A stretch of DNA of 64,000 nucleotides from Candidatus Alistipes faecigallinarum (lineage in GTDB: Bacteria; Bacteroidota; Bacteroidia; Bacteroidales; Rikenellaceae). The stretch covers positions 62,001 to 126,000 of the forward strand of contig DXDG01000014.1 in NCBI GenBank assembly GCA_019115605.1, given 5' to 3'. The notes under the pieces were generated by a model. That model worked only from the letters and a program-made list of their open reading frames with translations. It made no database searches and was not told the DNA's origin. Within the stretch, counting starts at the first letter, position 1; every line of letters begins with the position of its first letter. The position numbers were made by a program, and so were the translations under genes. This document shows positions 25,879-34,864 of this stretch, in pieces.

Positions 25879-25910
25879 CAAAGATCGCAATTCCGTGCCG
25901 TTGCGTCAAT
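25879..25910 (-). promoter_or_regulatory. Likely promoter of the YeiH-type gene
   Basis: On the minus strand ATTG (25910-25907), a 20-bp spacer and GATCTTTG (25886-25879) each differ by one base from the Bacteroidetes consensus. The predicted start is about 15 nt before the ATG. Confidence 0.5.
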
Positions 25911-26009
25911 ACGCGTAAATACTTAAAACGGGCCTGAAAACGGGGCCCGAACCGGAATCCGGGTAGCGGAATCCGGAATCGGGATAGTGCGGCGGAGGCG
26001 CTTTTCCGC

Positions 26010-26017
26010 TATCTTTG
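26010..26017 (+). promoter_or_regulatory. -7 box of the acetyltransferase gene promoter
   Basis: TATCTTTG is an exact -7 match, 62 bp before the ATG at 26080. No TTTG is seen at -33. Upstream (25925-25985) the DNA holds short CGGGxCC and CGGAATCC repeats only. Confidence 0.6.
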
Positions 26018-26079
26018 CACCCGGTGCGACGGAGCCCTGGACGAAGGGCGGAACCTTGAACCCGTCGCCGCATGAAAAG

Positions 26080-26655
26080 ATGACACAGGAAGCGTTTCTG
26101 GAGCTGGTCCGCAGCCGCGGGCCGCTCGCCTCGGAGGAGGTCCACCGTTACATGAACGAGATGAGCGAACGGGCGCGTCGCATCACCTTCGAAATCAACG
26201 GCGCCTACCATACGCCCGAAGAGCTGCTCGCGCTGCTCGCGCGCCTTTTCGGCCGTGAGGTCGACCCTTCGGTGCGCCTCTTCCCGCCCTTCTACACCGA
26301 CTACGGGCAGAATATCCACCTGGGCCGCGGGGTCTTCATCAACGCCTGCTGCCACTTCCAGGACCACGGGGGCATCACCCTCGGCGACGGATGCCAGATC
26401 GGCCACAACGTGGTCTTCGCAACGCTCGACCACGGCCTCGAACCCGGGGACCGCGCGACGACCTACCCGGCGCCCATCACCCTGGGCCGCAACGTCTGGG
26501 TCGGCTCGAACGCCACGATCCTGCGCGGCGTGCGGATCGGCGACAACGCCGTGGTGGCGGCCGGCGCCGTCGTTACGAAGGATGTCCCCGCGGAGGTGAT
26601 CGTCGGCGGCGTCCCGGCGCGGATCCTCGGCAGCATCCACCGCGAGCGGCGGTAG
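26080..26655 (+). CDS. Sugar O-acetyltransferase (maltose/galactoside acetyltransferase type)
   Basis: A 191-aa left-handed beta-helix acetyltransferase that uses acetyl-CoA. Hexapeptide repeats run from about residue 75 to 180, including DHGGITLGDGCQIGHNVVFA and the closing LGRNVWVGSNATILRGVRIG. The catalytic histidine is likely in TLDHGLEP. The N-terminal helix pair is typical of the Maa/LacA family. The acceptor sugar is unknown. The start at 26080 lies downstream of the promoter; a longer frame from 25987 would begin upstream of the -7 box. Confidence 0.88.
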   Translation: MTQEAFLELVRSRGPLASEEVHRYMNEMSERARRITFEINGAYHTPEELLALLARLFGREVDPSVRLFPPFYTDYGQNIHLGRGVFINACCHFQDHGGITLGDGCQIGHNVVFATLDHGLEPGDRATTYPAPITLGRNVWVGSNATILRGVRIGDNAVVAAGAVVTKDVPAEVIVGGVPARILGSIHRERR

Positions 26656-26689
26656 CGCGGCGCAGCTCTGCAGCGGTCCGCCATTCCGG

Positions 26690-26815
26690 TGTGCCGCCCG
26701 CCGGCCCGGTCTTGCCGCCCGCCCCGGCCCTGCAACGGTCCGCCGGCCCGGCCCTGCCGCCGGCCTCGGCCCTGCAGCGGTCCGCCCGCCCCGGCCCTGC
26801 CGCCCGCCCCGGCAT
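26690..26815. repeat. C-rich minisatellite after the acetyltransferase gene
   Basis: Imperfect units of the type CCGCCCGCCCCGGCCCTGC and GCAGCGGTCCG alternate through this stretch, which holds no gene. The plus strand, which is the sense strand of the preceding gene, is strongly C-rich. Confidence 0.75.
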
Positions 26816-26816
26816 G

Positions 26817-26852
26817 AAAAAGGAGCCCTTTCCCAAATCGGGGAAGGGCTCC
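26817..26852 (-). terminator. Terminator of the export operon
   Basis: A 13-bp stem (GGAGCCCTTTCCC/GGGGAAGGGCTCC, one mismatch) with a 5-nt loop is followed on the minus strand by five T residues. It lies about 100 bp past the end of the ATPase gene. Confidence 0.88.
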
Positions 26853-26950
26853 TTCGCGCCGCACGGACCGGTACGGGGCCGGTGCTCCGCAACCGATAAC
26901 GTTTACGCACAGAACTTTCTATTTTGCGCGGAGCTCCGGCCGGCGGCCGG

Positions 26951-27637
<687 letters not shown>

Positions 27638-27676
27638 AACAGTTGTTTTTTGAGGTTTGTATTTCGTGATTGATTT

Positions 27677-30082
27677 CTATTCGGATTTCACGCAGTCGGC
27701 GGGGTTTTCGTTGGCCGTGCGCCACGAGCAGAAGGTTACCGTGGCGGCCGTAACGAGGAGCACCGCCGCGAGCGCCGCCAGGGGGATCCACACCGTGAAG
27801 GGGGCGCGGTAGGCGAACGAGGCCATCCAGCGGTGGATGATCCAGAGGCTCGCCGGCAGGGCGATGACAAAGCAGATGATGACCATCCAGAGGTAGCGGC
27901 GGTTGAAGAGGCGGAGCACCTCGCCGGTCGTGGCGCCCATCACCTTGCGCACGGCCACCTCGCGGCGGCGGTACTGCGTCTCGAAGAGCACGATGCCGAA
28001 GACCCCCATCAGGGCGATGACCACGGCCAGCACCGTGAAGAGCCCCACGACCGTGGCCAGCCGCCGCTCCTTGGCGTATTCCTGGCCCAGCTCCTCCTCG
28101 AAGGTGCGGATCTCGATCTCGCCCGGTGTCAGGTGCGGGTCCGTCTCGGCGATGCACTGCCGCAGGTAGTCGGCCACCCCGGCGACGTCGGCCTCGGGAC
28201 GGTAGCGCAGGTAGAGCAGCTGCGAGGCACGGCCGCCCGATTGTTGCGACATCTCCTCGGGAATGACATAGAAGACGAACGGGACGACTTTGTACTGCAT
28301 CGGGCGGAAGTGGAAGTCGGTGCAGACGCCCACGAGCGGGTCGTTGCCGCAGAATCCGCCGATTTCGTCGTTCAGTTCGAGCTTGTATTCGTTGCGGGCC
28401 GCCTCGTTGCAGATCAGCATGCCGGTGGGCTTATGCTCGTCCGATTCGAGGAAGTCGCGGCCGTCGACAATGGGAATGCCCATCATCCGGAGGAAGTTCC
28501 ACCGCACGATATAGGCCTGCAGGGAGATCGGTTCATCCTTGTACCGGCGGCCCCACGCCATACGGTTGACACTTACCAGACGGCCTTCAGCCCCCGTGAC
28601 GTCGACCACGCGCGGGTCGGCCAGCAGCCGGTCGCGCAGGGCGTCGTAGTCCAGTGCGGCCTTTTCGGAGAGTTGAACGGCCATCAGGTTGCGGCGGTCG
28701 AAGCCCATTTCCTGCCGCAGCATGAAGTTGTGCTGGCGGAGGATGAATCCCGTGGCGATGATCAGCCCCATCGAGATGGTGAACTGGAAGCCCAGCAGCA
28801 GCGTGCGCAGCCGCCGCCCGCCGGCCGTTCCCGAAAACGACCCTTTGACCACCAGGGCGGGCGGGAACGAGGTGATGTACCACGCCGGATAGAGGCTGGC
28901 CACGAGGGCCATGGCCACGGCCATGACGAGCAGGATGCCGATGACCGGAAGGTTCTGCGTCAGGTTGAGCGGTGCGGAGATGTAGCTGGCCAGCTCGGTG
29001 CCCTGGATGGCGAAGGAGAGGTACCACGCCAGCAGCAGGGCGATGAGGACCAGCCCCAGGGCCTCGAAGATGAAGCCGAAGCGCAGCGAGGCGTTCGGGG
29101 CGCCGAAGACCTTGAAGGTGTTGACCGTGCGGATGCGGACGGGCACCAGCGCCATGAAGAAGTTGACGAAGTTGATGAAGGCCAGCGCAATGACCAGCAG
29201 GGCGATGCCCAGCAGCGTGTAGGTCGTAACGAGCGACCCCTGCACACAGGGAACGCGGCTGTCGGCTTCGAAATAGAGGTCGCGGATGCACGACAGACGG
29301 ACGGGGGCCGTGTCGAGATGCCCATCCTCGTTTGCTGCGCTGGGATTCATCTCGATGAAGAATTTTTCCCATCCATCGGCTATCGCGCTGGGGTCGGTTC
29401 CGGGCTGGAGCCGGACGTAGTAGTTGTAGCTCCACTCCGAGGGGTCGTCGAGCGACTCCTTGCCCAGATCCATGGCCATCTTGCAGTCGGCGAGCAGTGA
29501 GTTTTGGGGAAAATCCTCGAAGACGGCCACTACCTCATACGCATTCTCGGCCGAGGGCTGGTCGGTGTCGCACCAGAGCATGTCGCCGACGCCGACGCCG
29601 AGCTGTTCGGCCGTCGAGCGCGAGACGATGACGCTCTGCGCGCGTTTGAGATCGTGGACATCGCCCGCCACGGACTTGAACTCGAAGACATCGAGCAGCG
29701 GCAGCGAGATGGAGCCCGCATAGATGTTGTTGAAGCGGTCGTAACCCATCTTCGAGGTATTCTCGCGCAGTACGACCGAGGGGCCGAATCCGCTCCAGGT
29801 GCAGCCGCCGGCCTCGACAGCCGAAGTCGATGCAATAAGCCGTTCGGAAAGAGGCCGATTAACCCACGCCTGCCAGGCTCCGGGCTCATACCAGTCTGTG
29901 GTTTCGATCAGATAGATGCGTTCCGAGTTCTGGAGCGTGCGGTTGTAGGTCATCTCCCAGCGCACCTGCACCAGGATGATGTAGCAGGCCGTGAAGGCGA
30001 GCGTCAGCCCGACGATGTTGAGCAGCGACGAGGCCTTGTAGCGTCGCAGCGTGGTGAGGAAGTTTCGCAGTGCGATTTTCAT
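27677..30082 (-). CDS. FtsX/MacB-type ABC transporter permease 1
   Basis: An 801-aa permease with two MacB/FtsX repeats: an N-terminal helix (about 20-40), a periplasmic domain, three helices (about 290-440), then a further helix, a second periplasmic domain and three C-terminal helices. The FtsX core is visible at VVIALMGVFGIVLFETQYRR followed by REVAVRKVMGAT. The protein is very like the next permease, especially at both ends. The ATG at 30082 starts the shared N-terminus MKIALRNFLTTLRRYK; upstream in-frame sequence is only the previous gene read in another frame. Confidence 0.92.
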   Translation of the reverse strand: MKIALRNFLTTLRRYKASSLLNIVGLTLAFTACYIILVQVRWEMTYNRTLQNSERIYLIETTDWYEPGAWQAWVNRPLSERLIASTSAVEAGGCTWSGFGPSVVLRENTSKMGYDRFNNIYAGSISLPLLDVFEFKSVAGDVHDLKRAQSVIVSRSTAEQLGVGVGDMLWCDTDQPSAENAYEVVAVFEDFPQNSLLADCKMAMDLGKESLDDPSEWSYNYYVRLQPGTDPSAIADGWEKFFIEMNPSAANEDGHLDTAPVRLSCIRDLYFEADSRVPCVQGSLVTTYTLLGIALLVIALAFINFVNFFMALVPVRIRTVNTFKVFGAPNASLRFGFIFEALGLVLIALLLAWYLSFAIQGTELASYISAPLNLTQNLPVIGILLVMAVAMALVASLYPAWYITSFPPALVVKGSFSGTAGGRRLRTLLLGFQFTISMGLIIATGFILRQHNFMLRQEMGFDRRNLMAVQLSEKAALDYDALRDRLLADPRVVDVTGAEGRLVSVNRMAWGRRYKDEPISLQAYIVRWNFLRMMGIPIVDGRDFLESDEHKPTGMLICNEAARNEYKLELNDEIGGFCGNDPLVGVCTDFHFRPMQYKVVPFVFYVIPEEMSQQSGGRASQLLYLRYRPEADVAGVADYLRQCIAETDPHLTPGEIEIRTFEEELGQEYAKERRLATVVGLFTVLAVVIALMGVFGIVLFETQYRRREVAVRKVMGATTGEVLRLFNRRYLWMVIICFVIALPASLWIIHRWMASFAYRAPFTVWIPLAALAAVLLVTAATVTFCSWRTANENPADCVKSE

Positions 30083-30099
30083 ATGCGGATTGTTTTTGA

Positions 30100-32511
30100 T
30101 TATTCGGATTTCACGCAGTCGGCGGGGTTCTCGTTGGCCGTGCGCCACGAACAGAAGGTTACCGTGGCGGCCGTAACGAGCAGCACGACGGCGAAGGCCG
30201 CGGCGAATACCCACCAGCGGATCGGTGTGCGGTAGGCGAACGAGGCGAGCCAGCGGTCCACAATCCAGTAGCCCGCCGGCGCGGCAAGGAGGAAGCAGAC
30301 CGCAACGAGCACCACGTAGCGGCGGTTGAAGAGGCGGAGCACCTCGGCGGTCGTGGCGCCCATCACCTTGCGGATGGCCACCTCGCGGCGGCGGTGCTGC
30401 GTCTCGAACAATACGATGCCGAAGACCCCCATCAGGGCGATGACCACGGCCAGCACCGTGAAGAGGCCGACGATGGTCGCGATGCGCCGCTCGCGGGCAT
30501 ACTGCACGTTGATCTCCTCGTCGAAGAACCGGAAGTCGGAGACTTCGCTCCCCGGATCGAAGGTGCGGGCCTTCTCCCGAATCCCCTCGCAGACGGCATC
30601 GAGGTCGAACCCGGCGGCCAGGCGCACGTAAAACCGGGACATGCGCGTTTGCCAGCAGGTGCCCGTAACGAAGGCGAACGGTTCGGTCGGATATTGCAGC
30701 GGGCGGTAGTGGATGTCGGGGCAGATGCCGATCACCACGCCCGGGTCCAGCCTGTCGCCGACCTTGAGCCCCTTGCGGGCGAGCAGGTCGTTGACGATGA
30801 AGCGAGCCGTCGAATCGCGGTCGTGCTCGGGTTTGAACGCCTCGCCGGCCAGGACCGGAATGCCCAGCACATCGAGGAAGTTGCTGCGGACGAAGCGGAC
30901 ATGGATGCCGACCTCTTCATCGTTGATTTTGCGCCCGAAGACCGAGATGGACTCTGCCACGAAGCGGTTTCCGGAGGCCGTGATGCCGGCGATCTGCGGA
31001 TCGGCCTGCAGGGAGGAGGCAAACGTATCGAACGAATCGGGATCGGTGAGTTTCGACGAGGGGAAATAGAAGGTCAGCACCTGCTCGTGGTCGAAACCCA
31101 GGTCGAAGCGGCGCACATAACGCTGCTGCAGGAGCGTGCAGACCGAGAAGACGATCAGTCCGATCGCGACGATGAACTGCACGCCGAGCAGCGCCGTGCG
31201 GAAGCGGCGGCCGGCCGCCGAGCCGACGAACGACCCCTTGGCGGCCATCGCCGGGTTGAACGAGGTGATGTACCACGCCGGGAAACTGCCGGCGATGAGC
31301 GCCGCCGCGAACGAGACGACGAGCGAGATGCCCAGCACGGGGAGGTTGTCGCCCAGCGCGAGCGAGCTGCTGACATACGAGGCGAACTCGGTGCCCTTCA
31401 GCGCGATGGCCACATACCAGGCGCAGAGCTGTGCCAGGAGCATGAATCCGAAGGCCTCGAACAGGAAGCTGAAGCGCAGCGAGCGGGTCGGAGCCCCGAA
31501 AACCTTGAGAATGTTGACCGAGCGCAGCCGCACGGGCACCAGTGCGAAGAAGAAGTTGACGAAGTTGATCAGGGCGATGAGGATGACGAGCACCGCGACA
31601 CTCAACAGCGAGTAGGTCAGCGTAGTCGATCCGATGGGAAAGGCGTCCGAGATGGGGTCGATTTGTCGGTCGAAATAGAGCTTGTCGAGTGGAATCAGCC
31701 TACAGGCACGCTCATCGTTCAGCTCCTCTTCGCTGATCTCCTCGCCCCAGATCGGGGCCATGCGTTCGAGGTAGTCGCGGTTGATCGAAAGGTGGAGATC
31801 GGACCAGAGTCGTGCCACCGTTTCGGGGTCGGCCCCTTTGTGAAGGCGGACGAAATAGCAGTCGTTCCAGTTGTTCGGAGCGTCAAGGTCCTGGTCGCCG
31901 ACATCCTGCAATCCGACGATATGGGCAAAGGAGCTGTTGGCCGGGAAATCCTCGTAGAGGGCCACCACCTCCTTCTGCTCCTCGGGACGTTGGTTCTCCT
32001 CGTCGCCGAACCAGAGGACGTCGCCGACGCGCAGTCCGAGCCGTTCGGCCTGCGAACGCGCCAGGGCCACGCTGTGGGGTTGGGCCAGCGCCTTCAGATC
32101 CCCCTCGACGGTTTTCAGCCCCAGGGCCTCGACAAAACCGGCCGATGCCTCGTTGAACGACGCCTGCAGGCGGAGCAGATCACCGCCCCGGCGGACCCAT
32201 ACGGGTCGCTCCCAGCGCCAGGGGCGGATGCAGCCGCCGGCCACGATTTCGGGCGAGCGGGCGATGAGCTGTTCCCCCTCGGGCCGCGGCGAATTGATCG
32301 AATAGCCCGTCTCGTCGAACGGCGAGAGGGGTGCCACCAGATAGATGCGTCCGGCATCGGGGATGGCACGGTTGAAGGTCAGCTCCCAGCGCACCTGCAC
32401 CAGAATGACGTAGAAGGCCGTGAAGGCCATCGTCAGTCCGACAATGTTGAGCAGCGACGAGACCTTGTAGCGCCGCAGCGTGGTGAGGAAGTTGTGGAGG
32501 GCGATTTTCAT
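30100..32511 (-). CDS. FtsX/MacB-type ABC transporter permease 2
   Basis: An 803-aa permease with the same double MacB-FtsX layout as its neighbour. The N-terminus MKIALHNFLTTLRRYKVSSL and the C-terminus WRTANENPADCVKSE match permease 1 almost exactly, while the periplasmic domains differ. The FtsX core VALMGVFGIVLFETQ-type segment and RREVAIRKVMGATTAEVLRL are present. The pattern suggests duplication with divergence of the substrate-contacting parts, or gene conversion of the ends. It lies 17 bp from permease 1 and 7 bp from permease 3. Confidence 0.92.
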   Translation of the reverse strand: MKIALHNFLTTLRRYKVSSLLNIVGLTMAFTAFYVILVQVRWELTFNRAIPDAGRIYLVAPLSPFDETGYSINSPRPEGEQLIARSPEIVAGGCIRPWRWERPVWVRRGGDLLRLQASFNEASAGFVEALGLKTVEGDLKALAQPHSVALARSQAERLGLRVGDVLWFGDEENQRPEEQKEVVALYEDFPANSSFAHIVGLQDVGDQDLDAPNNWNDCYFVRLHKGADPETVARLWSDLHLSINRDYLERMAPIWGEEISEEELNDERACRLIPLDKLYFDRQIDPISDAFPIGSTTLTYSLLSVAVLVILIALINFVNFFFALVPVRLRSVNILKVFGAPTRSLRFSFLFEAFGFMLLAQLCAWYVAIALKGTEFASYVSSSLALGDNLPVLGISLVVSFAAALIAGSFPAWYITSFNPAMAAKGSFVGSAAGRRFRTALLGVQFIVAIGLIVFSVCTLLQQRYVRRFDLGFDHEQVLTFYFPSSKLTDPDSFDTFASSLQADPQIAGITASGNRFVAESISVFGRKINDEEVGIHVRFVRSNFLDVLGIPVLAGEAFKPEHDRDSTARFIVNDLLARKGLKVGDRLDPGVVIGICPDIHYRPLQYPTEPFAFVTGTCWQTRMSRFYVRLAAGFDLDAVCEGIREKARTFDPGSEVSDFRFFDEEINVQYARERRIATIVGLFTVLAVVIALMGVFGIVLFETQHRRREVAIRKVMGATTAEVLRLFNRRYVVLVAVCFLLAAPAGYWIVDRWLASFAYRTPIRWWVFAAAFAVVLLVTAATVTFCSWRTANENPADCVKSE

Positions 32512-32518
32512 GGTCTTC

Positions 32519-34855
32519 TTATTCGGTTTTGATACGGGGGTTTTCGGTAATGGCGCGCCAGGTGCGGATCAGCAGGATGACGAGGACCAGGGCGGTAACG
32601 GCGGCCGCCACGCCGGCGAAGATCCACCAGCGCAGGGCGATGCGCTCGACGAAGAGCTCCAGAACGCGCGCCAGGACGAGGTAGCCCGCCAGCGTGCCGG
32701 CCGCAACGGAAGGAAGCGTCAGCACGGCCGCGTCGCGCGTCAGCAGGGCGAAGATGTCGGCGGCCGAGGCGCCGTTGACCTTGCGGATGGCAATCTCGCG
32801 GCTGCGGCGGCGCATCTCGTCGTCCAGATACCCCACAAGCCCCACGAGGGTGATCAGCAGTACGATGCAGCCGATCAGCAGCGCCAGATCGTGTACCTGG
32901 CGCTCCGTGCGCAGCTTCTCGTCGATGAGCGTGTCAAGGACGCGGATGCGGTAGTTGTCCGAGGTCTCGAACGAGTGCAGTTTCTCAGAGACAGCCTCCA
33001 GTGCTTCGGGGGTTATCTCACGAAGCCTCAGACAGAGATTCGTATGGCCATACGCACGATCCTCCCGGGGCATCCATTCGTTCAGATTGTGCAGCACGAT
33101 GGGTTCGACGAGTCCCGAAGCCACCTGCGTACGGAAGTCGTGCACGACACCCCGGATGATGTAGAGATCTTCGGGCGCCTGGTCCGAGTAGCTGCAGATC
33201 CGCCGTCCGAGGGCCTCCTCCGGGGTCCAGCCCCGCATCCGGCAGTAGGTCTCGTTGACCAGCACGTCGCGCGGGGAGTTCTGCAGGGTGAAGTTGTCGC
33301 CGGCGACCAGATGCATGCCCATCGTCGCGAGATAGTTCTCGTCGATGATGCTGAAGCGGCAGCCGAAGAGCATCTCGCGCGTCATCTCGTCGTAGCAGGG
33401 CTGGCCACTGTAACCCCATACGGGAAGGTGAGACGTGGCACCGGCGGCTTCGACCTCGGGCATGGCCGTGAAGGCCTCCTCCATGTTGCGCCACTGGGCG
33501 CGCGTGCCGACCGGACTCATGGAGACGACCCGTGAGGCGTCGAATCCGAAGTCGCCGTAGCGCAGTCGGTGGAGCTGCAGGGAGAATCCCGTGAGCAGGA
33601 TGAAGGCGAAGGTTACGCAGAGCAGCTCGACGACGAGCAGCAGGCGCTTCCACCAGCGGTGGTCGGCGCTCATGCCGCGGAAGACGAGCGTCAGGGGCGT
33701 TGCGGCGAAGAGTTGCGCGGGGAGGAGCCCCGCGGCGAGGAACGTAACGAGGACGACAGTCAGCGGCACCCAGATGCGCGCGGGGGCGAAGAGCTCCCCG
33801 AGCGGCGTGTCGGTCAGCCCGGTGATCTGCTGCTGCAGCGCCCAGATCACGAAGGCGGCGACCAGCAGGGCGGCGGCGGTGAGGATCAGCGTCTCGCTGA
33901 GGAAGATGGCGAGCACGTCCCCGCGGCGGGCGCCGTTGCAGCGCAGCATGGCGAAGGTCTTCGCGCGGCTGGCGAGCGAAGAGATGGAGAGCAGCACGTA
34001 GTTCATCACCCCCACGAAGAGAATCAGCAGCGCCAGCGCCAGAAGAATGCGTGTGGTCTGTACGAGCGTGGTGCCGGTCTGTGCCGAGCGCGTGACGGGC
34101 AGCAGCAGGTAGTGCGAGCCGAACTGCTCGATGCTCTTTGTCAGTCCGTGCCGTTCGAAGAAGGCCGGAAGCAGCGCCTCGACATCCGAGGGGGTGTGTC
34201 CCGCGCGGAGCTTGAGGTAGGTGGGGAACGAGTCGCCGCCGTCCCAGCCCATGTAGAAGCTGCCGGCGAGGGCGTCGAAGGGAATCAGGGCGTTGAAGCC
34301 CCCGAGGTGGGTGTTGCGGGGCGGATCGCGGAAGATTCCCACGACCGTGCGCGGCGCGGCATTCTCGTACAGGAGGCTCTGCCCGATCGGGTCGCTGTCG
34401 CCGAAAATGGTTCGGGCGAGCGACTCCGAGAGCATCAGCTTGTCGTGCCCCGTGAAAGTGGACATGTCGCCCTTTATGAGGCCGAAATCCAGCACGCGGA
34501 AAAACATCGAATCGACGGCCATGACCCAGGCTTCGTAGGTGTGGTTGTCGCGGCAGAGGTCGGTCTCGAAGTTGCCCCGCAGGCGCGTGGCGGCCTCGAC
34601 GGCCGGAATCTCCTCCTGAAGGGCCGGACCCAGTGGGGCTATCATCGACGAGGAGATGTTACCCTCGTCGTCGAAGTCCCAGAGCTGGTAGATGCGCTCG
34701 ACGTCGGGATAGAAGCGGTCGTAGGTCAGCACGTAGTTCGCGTAGGAGAAGACCACGATGCTCACGGCCAGCGCCAGCGTCAGCGAAACGAGCCGCGCGA
34801 GGTTCCCGCCGCGCGGCTTGAGCAGGTATCGGAAGGCAAAAAGAAGGTTGTGCAT
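32519..34855 (-). CDS. FtsX/MacB-type ABC transporter permease 3
   Basis: A 778-aa permease with the double MacB-FtsX plan: first helix about 18-41, a periplasmic domain, three helices (about 265-400), a further helix near 400, a second periplasmic domain, and three C-terminal helices. The FtsX core reads LVGLVGYLDDEMRRRSREIA followed by IRKVNGASAADIFALL. It is more distant from permeases 1 and 2. A 9-bp gap separates it from permease 4, and translation is probably coupled. Confidence 0.9.
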   Translation of the reverse strand: MHNLLFAFRYLLKPRGGNLARLVSLTLALAVSIVVFSYANYVLTYDRFYPDVERIYQLWDFDDEGNISSSMIAPLGPALQEEIPAVEAATRLRGNFETDLCRDNHTYEAWVMAVDSMFFRVLDFGLIKGDMSTFTGHDKLMLSESLARTIFGDSDPIGQSLLYENAAPRTVVGIFRDPPRNTHLGGFNALIPFDALAGSFYMGWDGGDSFPTYLKLRAGHTPSDVEALLPAFFERHGLTKSIEQFGSHYLLLPVTRSAQTGTTLVQTTRILLALALLILFVGVMNYVLLSISSLASRAKTFAMLRCNGARRGDVLAIFLSETLILTAAALLVAAFVIWALQQQITGLTDTPLGELFAPARIWVPLTVVLVTFLAAGLLPAQLFAATPLTLVFRGMSADHRWWKRLLLVVELLCVTFAFILLTGFSLQLHRLRYGDFGFDASRVVSMSPVGTRAQWRNMEEAFTAMPEVEAAGATSHLPVWGYSGQPCYDEMTREMLFGCRFSIIDENYLATMGMHLVAGDNFTLQNSPRDVLVNETYCRMRGWTPEEALGRRICSYSDQAPEDLYIIRGVVHDFRTQVASGLVEPIVLHNLNEWMPREDRAYGHTNLCLRLREITPEALEAVSEKLHSFETSDNYRIRVLDTLIDEKLRTERQVHDLALLIGCIVLLITLVGLVGYLDDEMRRRSREIAIRKVNGASAADIFALLTRDAAVLTLPSVAAGTLAGYLVLARVLELFVERIALRWWIFAGVAAAVTALVLVILLIRTWRAITENPRIKTE

Positions 34856-34864
34856 GGCTTCGGG

